From Kiritimatiellia bacterium (GTDB taxonomy: Bacteria > Verrucomicrobiota > Kiritimatiellia > RFP12 > UBA1067), in the NCBI GenBank assembly GCA_017405115.1, contig JAFRBA010000275.1, positions 1-16,773 of the forward strand: a stretch of 16,773 bases of DNA, in the 5' to 3' direction. Positions 1-6,738 of this stretch are shown here, piece after piece; the stretch's first letter is position 1; each line of letters opens with the position of its first letter. The translations under genes were made by a program, and so were the position numbers. The notes beneath the pieces were generated by a model that saw nothing but the letters and a program-made list of their open reading frames with translations, was not told the origin of the DNA and did not search any database.

Positions 1-2
1 AG

Positions 3-155
3 TTCGCGAAAGTGAACGCCTACGCGCGGTATCGCCTGTACAAGTTCCTCAACAGGAAGAGCCAGCGGCGGTATCGGCTGAAATACGCCGAGACCTACTA
101 CGGAGAATACCAGAAACTCGGGCTTTTAGCCCTCACGAGAAGGAGATACCGATGA
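3..155 (+). CDS. Group II intron reverse transcriptase/maturase, C-terminal fragment
   Basis: This is an open frame entering from the left edge and ending at TGA 153-155, giving about 50 residues. It contains RLYKFLNRKSQRR, which matches the conserved tail region (KWLNRRSQR-like) of group II intron RTs that lack the HNH endonuclease domain. It is rich in Arg, Lys and Tyr, as expected of the maturase domain that grips intron RNA. The protein would help the intron fold and splice, and copy it into DNA at a new site. The stop lies 16-18 bases before domain V, as usual for an ORF carried in domain IV. No endonuclease domain follows. The start and RT motifs cannot be seen, so whether the gene is intact is unknown. 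Confidence 0.85.
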   Translation, partial: FAKVNAYARYRLYKFLNRKSQRRYRLKYAETYYGEYQKLGLLALTRRRYR

Positions 156-170
156 CACCAGTTTCACACG

Positions 171-256
171 GGAAGCCGTGTGCGGGAAATCTGCACGCAC
201 GGTTTGATGAGGGGGCTTCCGCATCGGAAGAACCGAGGCGGAATGCTCTACTCCAC
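171..256 (+). ncRNA. Group II intron domains V and VI
   Basis: Domain V: bases 173-180 pair with 198-205 (AAGCCGTG with CACGGTTT). A two-base bulge at 196-197 separates this from a distal stem starting TGC 181-183 with GCA 193-195, capped by a GAAA-type loop. The AGC catalytic triad is at 174-176. Domain VI: TTCCGC 217-222 pairs with GCGGAA 238-243, with inner CGG/CCG (225-227 with 233-235) and outer GC/GC pairs. The likely branch-point adenine is around 250, seven bases from the presumed 3' end at 256. Pairings are read by eye; the exact splice site is inferred. Confidence 0.82.
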
Positions 257-302
257 AAAAAGTGCGTGACTGGACGATTGGAGATTCGGCGGGGAAGGAC
301 GC

Positions 303-2390
303 ATGACAACACTTGACATAGCGTTGGCGGGGTGTCTCGCATTCGGTCAACTGACGGGGAACCCTCGCGAAGCGATAACGAAGCACAACGGGCTTCAGGT
401 CATCCACGCCGATGGCGCGGTGACGTTGCGGCTTGCCGAGGTCGGACGCGACGAGATGGCGACTGTCGGCGCGAAGACCGTTTCCGTCCGCATGAAGGAC
501 GAGCATTATCCGTTCGAGGTCGTGCGCCATGTGAAGACGTGGGACGATTGCGGTGCCGTCGAGACTTGGGCGGATATACGGCATTCCGAGACAGGTGCGG
601 TGCGACTTGTTCGTGCCGACAGCTTCGCCGCGCCTGTCGCCGTCACGTCCGCCGCCGTTCGCGTGATGTCCTTGACAGGAACGGCGCAGAACGAGGCGAA
701 CGTCAGCGAGACTTCGCTTGCTAACGGCCAGACGCTTGAACTCGTTTCGAGTGCAGGGACACGTGACGCATGGGAGGCGAACGCCTCGATGATGGTGTCA
801 TTCGGTGATGGCGTAGACGAGGAAGGCGGCAATGTGCTAGGCGTTGCACTGGAGTGGTCAGGGACAAGCTGCCGTCGCATCCGGCGAAACTGGAACGGTA
901 CGGTTACGGAGGTGTTTGCGGGGGTAGATATGACGACGGGACCATACACGCTCGATCCCGGTGTGACGTTCACAACGCCAAGGGCGATTCTCGTATTGTC
1001 GGAGAAGGGCAAGGGCGAGGTGTCGCGTCAGTACCACCGCTGGGCGCACCGCCACCTGATGCCGCACGGCTACGACTTGCACCCAGTGCTTCTCAACAGT
1101 TGGGAAGGATCCTACTTCTCGTTCACGGAGCGGACATTGCTTGATATGATGGACGGCGTGAAGGAGATGGGCGGAGAGATGTTCGTATTGGATGACGGTT
1201 GGTTTGGACGCGGCAAATACGCCCGCGACGATGTGAACAGGGACGCCGCCGGACTTGGCGACTGGTGCGTGAATACTGCGAAACTGCCGTACGGCTTGGG
1301 CTGGCTTGCGGACGAAGCCGGACGGCGCGGACTGAAATTTGGGATTTGGGTCGAGCCGGAAATGGCGAACACAAAAAGCTGGCTTTACGAGAAGCATCCC
1401 GATTGGGTTTTGCGTGAGGAGAATCGTCCGCTTGTCTGCGGACGAGGCAAGTCGCAGGTCGTGTTGGACTTCTGTAATCCCGCCGTCCGCGACAATATCT
1501 TCAACCAACTCGACAAGGTTTACGACGACATAACTCTCAACTCTCAACTTTCAACTCTCACCTATATCAAGTGGGACTGCAACGCAAACATCTGGAATCC
1601 CGGTTCGGCCTATCTCGCGGCAGACCGTCAGCCGAATCTCTGGTATGACTATACGATGGGATACAACGAGTTGATGGCGAGGTTTCAGGCAAAGAGGCCG
1701 CATGTCATGGTTCAGGCGTGTGCGTCTGGCGGTGGACGCATGGATTTCGGCTCCTTGCGATATGCGGACGAGTTCTGGACGAGCGACTGCACCGACCCTT
1801 ACCGACGTGTTTTCATTCAATGGGGTGCGTCGCAGTTCTACCCCGCTTCGGCAATGGCGTGTCATGTGACTGCCTCGCCCAACCACCAGACCAAGCGCGA
1901 AACACCGCTCAAGTACCGCTTTGACGTGGCGATGACGGGACGCCTCGGCTTCGAGCTGCACCCGAAGGACATGACGGCGGAGGATATTGCGTTTGCAAAG
2001 GCGGCAGTAGCGGACTATAAGCGCATCCGTCCGACGATTCAACAGGGTGATCTTTACCGTCTCGTTTCACCATATGAAAACCCATTTTCCGCGTTGATGT
2101 ATGCAAGCGAGACGAAGGATGCCGCTGCCGTGTTCGCGCTTGGACTCAAGATTGACGGAGAACGCACTGAAACGCTGCATCTTCGCGGACTTGATCCAAC
2201 GGCGATGTATTTGGTTCGTGAAATCAACCGTGGCGAGCTGTTGCATGCCGAATCGACGACAAAGCCTGTATCTGGGCGCGATTTGATGGAACATGGCCTT
2301 GTCGTCACGCTTTTGGGCGATTATGATTCGGCTGTCTTTGAGCTGTGCCGTTGCACACTGTCCGTCTGGAAGCCTGTTGGCGGCAAGTGA
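303..2390 (+). CDS. GH36 alpha-galactosidase
   Basis: This enzyme hydrolyses terminal alpha-linked galactose from oligosaccharides or glycans. Its layout is an N-terminal beta-sandwich (about 1-240), a (beta/alpha)8 barrel (about 245-590) and a C-terminal beta domain. Family motifs are present: DDGWFGRGKY at 297-306, KWDCN with nucleophile D425, CASGGGR at 473-479 and SDCTD with acid/base D495. The 70-residue spacing of the two catalytic Asp agrees with characterised GH36 enzymes as I recall them. No signal peptide is seen, so it is probably cytoplasmic. GGGGAAGG at 291-298 supports the ATG at 303; an in-frame stop at 267 blocks a longer protein. At 695 residues the N-terminus looks about 60 residues shorter than classic members. 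A heptanucleotide repeat at 1532-1559 adds about seven residues just before the nucleophile. A GH36 alpha-N-acetylgalactosaminidase is an alternative. Confidence 0.9.
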   Translation: MTTLDIALAGCLAFGQLTGNPREAITKHNGLQVIHADGAVTLRLAEVGRDEMATVGAKTVSVRMKDEHYPFEVVRHVKTWDDCGAVETWADIRHSETGAVRLVRADSFAAPVAVTSAAVRVMSLTGTAQNEANVSETSLANGQTLELVSSAGTRDAWEANASMMVSFGDGVDEEGGNVLGVALEWSGTSCRRIRRNWNGTVTEVFAGVDMTTGPYTLDPGVTFTTPRAILVLSEKGKGEVSRQYHRWAHRHLMPHGYDLHPVLLNSWEGSYFSFTERTLLDMMDGVKEMGGEMFVLDDGWFGRGKYARDDVNRDAAGLGDWCVNTAKLPYGLGWLADEAGRRGLKFGIWVEPEMANTKSWLYEKHPDWVLREENRPLVCGRGKSQVVLDFCNPAVRDNIFNQLDKVYDDITLNSQLSTLTYIKWDCNANIWNPGSAYLAADRQPNLWYDYTMGYNELMARFQAKRPHVMVQACASGGGRMDFGSLRYADEFWTSDCTDPYRRVFIQWGASQFYPASAMACHVTASPNHQTKRETPLKYRFDVAMTGRLGFELHPKDMTAEDIAFAKAAVADYKRIRPTIQQGDLYRLVSPYENPFSALMYASETKDAAAVFALGLKIDGERTETLHLRGLDPTAMYLVREINRGELLHAESTTKPVSGRDLMEHGLVVTLLGDYDSAVFELCRCTLSVWKPVGGK
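1532..1559 (+). repeat. Heptanucleotide tandem repeat inside the GH36 gene
   Basis: Four units of seven bases lie end to end: AACTCTC (1532-1538), AACTCTC (1539-1545), AACTTTC (1546-1552) and AACTCTC (1553-1559). They encode the stretch ITLNSQLSTLT just before YIKWD. Because the unit is not a multiple of three, gain or loss of one unit would shift the reading frame. Confidence 0.9.
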
Positions 2391-2406
2391 GTGGGGCGAA
2401 TAGGTC

Positions 2407-3876
2407 ATGACAAATGCCGCGCTACATCCTGCGAACATTGCAGTATTCCTCGTGTACCTTGTCGGCATGACGGGGATGGGCGTGTGGTTTGCGCGGCGGA
2501 ACCGCACGGCTGACGACTACTTCCGCGGCGGCGGCAAGCTGCCGTGGTGGGCGGTGTCGCTTTCGATATACGCGACGATGTTCTCATCCATTACCTTCCT
2601 CAGCGTCCCGGCGATGGTGTACCACACCGACATGCGATATTTCTCGCTGAGTTTTGGCATCATTCTGCTCGCGCCTATTGTGGTGAAGTGGTATTTGCCG
2701 TTTTTCCGCCGTCTGAATCTTACGAGCGCATACGAATATCTTGAAGTGCGCTTCAACCTTACTTGCCGCCTGTTTGCGTCTGCCGCGTTTATCCTCTTCA
2801 TGATTGCGCGAACGGCCATCGTAACCTACCTGCCCGCCGTCGCGCTGTCTGCCGTTGTCGGCATTGACGTCAACTGGGCGATTGTCGCAGTCGTCGCAGT
2901 CACGATATTCTACTGCACGCTTGGCGGCGTGGAGGCGGTCGTGTGGAGCGACTTCGTGCAGTCCGTAATACTGATTGGTGGTACGCTCGTTATGTTCGCG
3001 TTCCTCGTGTTCGGCACGGACGGCGGACTTTCCGGCTTCGTCGCGAAGGGGCTTGAGGCTGGCAAGTTCCGCACGTTTGATTTTGCATTTGACTGGACCC
3101 AACCCTGCTTCTGGGTTGTTCTGATCGGCGGCATCGTGGCCAATCTCGCGAGCTACACGTCCGACCAGTGCGTTGTTCAGCGTTACATGACGACGCGGGA
3201 CGAAAAGGGCGCGGCAAAGTCGATCCTGTTCAACGGAGCGCTGTCGTTCGTGAACAACATCGTGTTCTTCCTACTTGGTGTCGCGCTCTATACGTTCATC
3301 GCCTCGCATCCGGGGTTTCTGCCAGAGGCTGTGAAGGGCGATGCGGTGTTCCCGTACTTCATCGGCTTCGGGCTTCCGCCGGGGATATCAGGCCTTCTGC
3401 TTGCCGCAGTCGCCGCCGCGACAATGAGCACGCTTTCGGCGAATTTGAACGCGGCGGCGAGCGCGTTCACGACGGACTTCTACAAACGCCTGAAAGGGAA
3501 TGCATCTGATGCATCGCTTTTGAAGTGTGGCAAGATCTGCACGGTTGCTGTTGGGCTTCTTGGCGGGGCGATGGCGATAGTTCTTGCCAACATGGACATT
3601 CAGTCGATCTATGATCAGTTCCAGAGGTTTCTTGGCGTCCTGACGGGCGGGCTTGGATGCCTTTTCTTTATGGGAATCTTCATGAAGCGAGTGAATGCCG
3701 TTGGCGCGACGGTGGGACTAGTCGTGAACTACGCCGTCTGTTTCGCGCTCGACTCCGCTTCATTCGACGGCAAGCCGCATCTTCTTCTCTATGGCGCGAT
3801 CGGCATGGTGGCATGTCTTGTCGTTGCGCCGGTTGTCAGCATGATCTACAAAGGAAATTCAAGAGAACAGGAATAG
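2407..3876 (+). CDS. Sodium:solute symporter (SSS/SLC5 family)
   Basis: This is an inner-membrane transporter that couples uptake of a sugar or similar solute to sodium entry. At 489 residues with roughly 13 hydrophobic segments it has the usual family length. Diagnostic stretches include RGGGKLPWWAVSLSIYATMF near the start with the following SSITFLS, and LGGVEAVVWSDFVQ from residue 172, the classic SSS signature. It starts 16 bases after the alpha-galactosidase stop and ends 4 bases before the aldolase, so the three are surely co-transcribed. The ribosome site is weak (AGG near 2402), which suggests translational coupling. Substrate is inferred from neighbours: galactosides, a released hexose, or sialic acid (SiaT-type SSS transporters exist). 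Sequence alone does not settle it. Confidence 0.9.
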   Translation: MTNAALHPANIAVFLVYLVGMTGMGVWFARRNRTADDYFRGGGKLPWWAVSLSIYATMFSSITFLSVPAMVYHTDMRYFSLSFGIILLAPIVVKWYLPFFRRLNLTSAYEYLEVRFNLTCRLFASAAFILFMIARTAIVTYLPAVALSAVVGIDVNWAIVAVVAVTIFYCTLGGVEAVVWSDFVQSVILIGGTLVMFAFLVFGTDGGLSGFVAKGLEAGKFRTFDFAFDWTQPCFWVVLIGGIVANLASYTSDQCVVQRYMTTRDEKGAAKSILFNGALSFVNNIVFFLLGVALYTFIASHPGFLPEAVKGDAVFPYFIGFGLPPGISGLLLAAVAAATMSTLSANLNAAASAFTTDFYKRLKGNASDASLLKCGKICTVAVGLLGGAMAIVLANMDIQSIYDQFQRFLGVLTGGLGCLFFMGIFMKRVNAVGATVGLVVNYAVCFALDSASFDGKPHLLLYGAIGMVACLVVAPVVSMIYKGNSREQE

Positions 3877-3880
3877 CAAG

Positions 3881-4792
3881 ATGAATGTCAATCTTACGGG
3901 CAAGGAATTCAAGGACATGTCGGGCGCATTCGCGGCAATGTTTACGCCGTTCGACAAGAAGGGCCGCGTCAACGAAGAGGCCATAGACGCGCTGGTTGAA
4001 TACGGGCTGAATGGCGGGTTGAAGGGCTTCTACCTCACTGGCTCCACGGGAGAGGGAATGCTTCTTACGAACGAGGAGCGCGTCTGTGTGTATCGGCGGG
4101 CGGTCAAGGCGGCGAAGGGGCGTTGCAAATTGATTGCGCAGGTCGGATGCGTCCGCACGGACGACTCGGTGATGTTGGCGAAGGCCGCGGCGGATGCCGG
4201 GGTCGATTGGATATCGTCTGTCGCGCCCGTCTATTTCGGACAAAACTTCCCTTCGGCCATGCGACACTACAAGGCCATCAGCGAGGCGACGGACCTGCCG
4301 TTTCTCATCTATTCATTCAACTGCACGCTCGTGCCGGAGCGGGACATCAAGTTCTTCGACCTTAAGAATGTGAAGGGCATCAAGTACACGGGGCGCGATT
4401 TCTACGCCTGTCAGCGGCTCAAGCGGATGCTCGACAAGGAGGTGATTTGGTTCGCCGGATGCGACGAGCTGCTCATTTCGGCATTGGCGCTCGGCGATAC
4501 ATTCTCTGGGGGCATCGGGCTCAACTACAACATCATTCCTCGCCACTTCGCGAAGATATGCGAGCTGTGCGCAAAGAACGATTTCCGCGCGGCGGCGAAG
4601 TGGCAGGCGGAAGCGAACCGGCTTGTAGATCTAGTCATCGAGTCGTTTGCCGACAACTGGAGTGCGTTCAAGGTTCTAATGAAGGGCGTGGGGATAGACT
4701 GCGGATTCTGTCGTGCCCCTTATGCGCCGCTTTCGAAGGCGCAGGAACGTCGCATGCTTGCGCGTTTCGCCGCGCTTGGCCTGATGAGCTAA
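3881..4792 (+). CDS. DHDPS/N-acetylneuraminate lyase family aldolase
   Basis: This is a class I aldolase of the pyruvate-Schiff-base family, 303 residues, TIM barrel, cytoplasmic. Seen: GSTGEG at 54-59 (pyruvate-binding GxTGE motif), KLIAQVGCV at 83-91 (very close to KLIAHVGCV of E. coli NanA), Y144, Schiff-base K168 in GIKYTG, and GCDE at 193-196 matching the NanA sugar-binding GxDE. This favours N-acetylneuraminate lyase over dihydrodipicolinate synthase. Differences: the Tyr-to-Lys spacing is 24 rather than the 28 I recall for NanA, and NanA Ser208 appears as Leu214, so the substrate may be a different 2-keto-3-deoxy sugar acid. ATG 3881 has AGGA at 3869-3872; an internal ATG at 3917 (AAGGA 3902-3906) would also give a normal NanA-like N-terminus. 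It is the last gene of the glycan cluster. Confidence 0.85.
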   Translation: MNVNLTGKEFKDMSGAFAAMFTPFDKKGRVNEEAIDALVEYGLNGGLKGFYLTGSTGEGMLLTNEERVCVYRRAVKAAKGRCKLIAQVGCVRTDDSVMLAKAAADAGVDWISSVAPVYFGQNFPSAMRHYKAISEATDLPFLIYSFNCTLVPERDIKFFDLKNVKGIKYTGRDFYACQRLKRMLDKEVIWFAGCDELLISALALGDTFSGGIGLNYNIIPRHFAKICELCAKNDFRAAAKWQAEANRLVDLVIESFADNWSAFKVLMKGVGIDCGFCRAPYAPLSKAQERRMLARFAALGLMS

Positions 4793-4805
4793 TTTATGGT
4801 ATAAT
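4776..4805 (+). promoter_or_regulatory. Promoter for the corA operon, extended -10
   Basis: TGG-TATAAT lies at 4797-4805, with a weak -35 TTGGCC at 4776-4781 and an 18-base spacer. It begins only 4 bases after the aldolase stop codon (4790-4792). Predicted transcription starts near 4812, giving a leader of about 44 bases before the ATG. No terminator separates it from the upstream gene. Confidence 0.7.
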
Positions 4806-4855
4806 TTCCCCTCGCCGCGAACGGAGGAGAGAAGGCGAGAAAGGAGGGGTGCGGC

Positions 4856-5806
4856 ATGATGACCATTTACAGATGGGAGAACGGCGGTCTGAGGGAGACG
4901 TCGGACTTCGCGCCCTCCTGCTGGATCAACCTGGTGGAGCCGTCCACCACCGAACTTGAGTCCGTCCTTTCGTACTCGGGGGTCCCGCGGGACTTCCTGA
5001 CCGACCCGCTCGACGCCGGCGAACGCCCGCGCTTCGACTGGGAGGACGAGGCAAACCTCCTGATTGTCCACGTGCCGATGCAGATGCCGCGCGACGATGA
5101 GGAGGACGCCGTGCCGTACCGGACGGTCCCTCTCGGCATCATCTTCCTCTGCCAGACCGTGATAACGGTCTGCAGCGCGCGCACGCAGGTGACGACCGCC
5201 TTCCTCGACCAGATACGCCGCGTCTGCCCGCCCAGCGACAAGTACCGCTTCGCGTTCCGCCTGCTTTGGCACGCCGGTGTGCTGTTCCTCCGCTACATAA
5301 ACGACATCCACTCCCGGACGACCGCGCTCGAGGACGAACTCCACCAGTCCATCTCCAACGAGGTGATACTGAAGCTTTTCCAGATCGAGAAGACCCTTGT
5401 CTACTTCACCACCAGCCTGAAGGCCGACACGATCGCGCTTGCCCGCGCCAACACCGCCAGGCAGCTAACGCTTTCCGAGGACGACCGCGACTTCCTGGAC
5501 GACGCGCTCGTCGAGTACCAGCAGGCGCTTGAGACGGCCACCATCCACGCGAACATCCTGAACGGAACGCTCGACACGTTCGCCTCGCTCATCAACAACA
5601 ACCTCAACAACGTGATGAAGTATCTGACGGCCGCGACGATTCTCCTCGCGGTGCCGACGCTCGTGGCTTCCGTGTACGGCATGAACATCGGTCTCCCGTT
5701 CCAGGATCACCGCAACGCCTTCGCGATAGTGATGGGGCTCTCGGGGATGCTTGCCGCTGCGATCGGCGCGCTTTTCTTCTTCCTTTCCCGCAAGCGGGTG
5801 TTCTGA
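4856..5806 (+). CDS. corA: CorA-family magnesium/divalent cation channel
   Basis: This is an inner-membrane pentameric channel for magnesium (sometimes cobalt, nickel or zinc). The 316-residue length fits the family. The N-terminal two thirds form a soluble acidic and helical domain, with long alpha-helices about 140-240. The C-terminus has two membrane segments, about 250-273 and 290-312, with the signature YGMN at 274-277 between them. The final SRKRVF is a typical short basic tail. AAGGAGG at 4841-4847 is well placed for ATG 4856 (a second ATG follows at 4859). Its own promoter lies just upstream and its stop is coupled to the next gene. No magnesium-sensing leader structure is evident in the 44-base leader. 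Zinc-exporting relatives share the fold, so the ion is inferred. Confidence 0.9.
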   Translation: MMTIYRWENGGLRETSDFAPSCWINLVEPSTTELESVLSYSGVPRDFLTDPLDAGERPRFDWEDEANLLIVHVPMQMPRDDEEDAVPYRTVPLGIIFLCQTVITVCSARTQVTTAFLDQIRRVCPPSDKYRFAFRLLWHAGVLFLRYINDIHSRTTALEDELHQSISNEVILKLFQIEKTLVYFTTSLKADTIALARANTARQLTLSEDDRDFLDDALVEYQQALETATIHANILNGTLDTFASLINNNLNNVMKYLTAATILLAVPTLVASVYGMNIGLPFQDHRNAFAIVMGLSGMLAAAIGALFFFLSRKRVF

Positions 5807-5820
5807 AGGAGCAGCTTCAC

Positions 5821-6738
5821 GTGCGCGGACAGGAGAGATGCCGGGGACTCAGCCTCCTGAGCGGAGGCCTCGACAGCCAGCTCGCCGTGCGCGTCCTGGA
5901 GCGGGCGGGCGCGGCCGTGGAGGGCGTCGTCTTCGTCTCGCCGTTCTTCGGCTCCGCTGGCGCGGAGAAGGCGGCGGCGGCGCTCGGGATACCGCTGCAC
6001 GTCGTCGACTTCACCGACGACGAGATCGCCCTGGTCGAGAACCCGCCGCATGGCTTCGGCGGCGCGATGAACCCGTGCATCGACTGCCACGCGGCGATGA
6101 TACGCCGCGCCGGCGAGATGATGGCGGAGTTCGGCTTCGACTTCGTGGCCACCGGCGAAGTGCAGGGGCAGCGTCCGATGTCGCAGAACAGGCAGAGCCT
6201 CGGAGTCGTCGAGAAGTGCTCGGGGCTTAAGGGACGGCTGGTGCGGCCGCTTTCCGCGAAGCTGCTTGAGCCCACGGTTCCGGAGCTCGAGGGCAGGCTC
6301 GACCGCGAAAGCCTGCTGGACATCTCCGGCCGCTCGCGCGACAGGCAGATCGCGCTGGCGGCGGAGTTCGGCATCGTGGACTATCCGTCGCCCGCCGGCG
6401 GGTGCAAGCTCACCGAGGAGGGCTTCTGCCGGAAGCTCAGGGACCTCATGGACCACGAGGGGCTCGGGAACCGCCGGCTCGTGGAGCTGCTCGTCGTCGG
6501 CCGGCGCTTCCGCCTGCCGGGTGGCTCGTCGGTCATTCTCGGGCGGGACCGTTCCGAGAACGCGGTGCTGCGCGGCGAGAAGGGCGCGGTAGTTGAGTGC
6601 GACGGCGTGCCAGGCCCCACGGCGCTCGTGCCAGCCGTCATGTCGGAGGCCGACCTCGAGCTAGCCCGCGGAATCGTCCGCGCCTGGTCTCGCGGAGGCG
6701 TAGGCCGCGAGAAGTACCGCAGTTTTCAGATATGCTGA
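5821..6738 (+). CDS. PP-loop ATP pyrophosphatase, predicted tRNA thiolation enzyme (MnmA/ThiI-like)
   Basis: This 305-residue protein has the adenylation PP-loop SGGLDS at 14-19, a CIDC pair at 86-89 (Cys86, Cys89) inside NPCIDC, the stretch GQRPMSQNRQSL, and PAGGCKLTEEGF near residue 200. This set resembles a family often annotated as a short ThiI-like or MnmA-like tRNA sulfurtransferase: ATP activates a tRNA uridine and a cysteine-borne sulfur replaces the oxygen. It lacks the THUMP domain of true ThiI, and the C-terminal half differs from MnmA, so the modified position is unknown. The start is GTG 5821 with AAGGAG at 5806-5811; AAGGAG shares a base with the corA stop codon, implying coupling. 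The end overlaps the next gene by 7 bases. Confidence 0.78.
   Translation: MRGQERCRGLSLLSGGLDSQLAVRVLERAGAAVEGVVFVSPFFGSAGAEKAAAALGIPLHVVDFTDDEIALVENPPHGFGGAMNPCIDCHAAMIRRAGEMMAEFGFDFVATGEVQGQRPMSQNRQSLGVVEKCSGLKGRLVRPLSAKLLEPTVPELEGRLDRESLLDISGRSRDRQIALAAEFGIVDYPSPAGGCKLTEEGFCRKLRDLMDHEGLGNRRLVELLVVGRRFRLPGGSSVILGRDRSENAVLRGEKGAVVECDGVPGPTALVPAVMSEADLELARGIVRAWSRGGVGREKYRSFQIC

Larger units (their letters stand above)
1..256 (+). mobile_element. 3' end of a group II intron (left part outside window)
   Basis: The first 256 bases read as the 3' end of a bacterial group II intron. They contain the C-terminus of an intron-encoded reverse transcriptase/maturase, then a short linker, then catalytic RNA domain V and domain VI. 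The 3' splice site is probably near 256, after CTACTCCAC, because intron ends of this type finish with a CTAC-rich motif seven or so bases after the branch-point adenine. The 5' half, the RT catalytic domain and the 5' exon are outside the window, so class and activity cannot be judged. The flanking 3' exon leads within 47 bases into the alpha-galactosidase gene. Confidence 0.85.

Noticed and set aside
126..584. Reverse-strand frame across the intron 3' end and start of the GH36 gene
   Set aside because: It is antisense to the intron RNA domains and a well-supported GH36 coding region, with no motif of its own.
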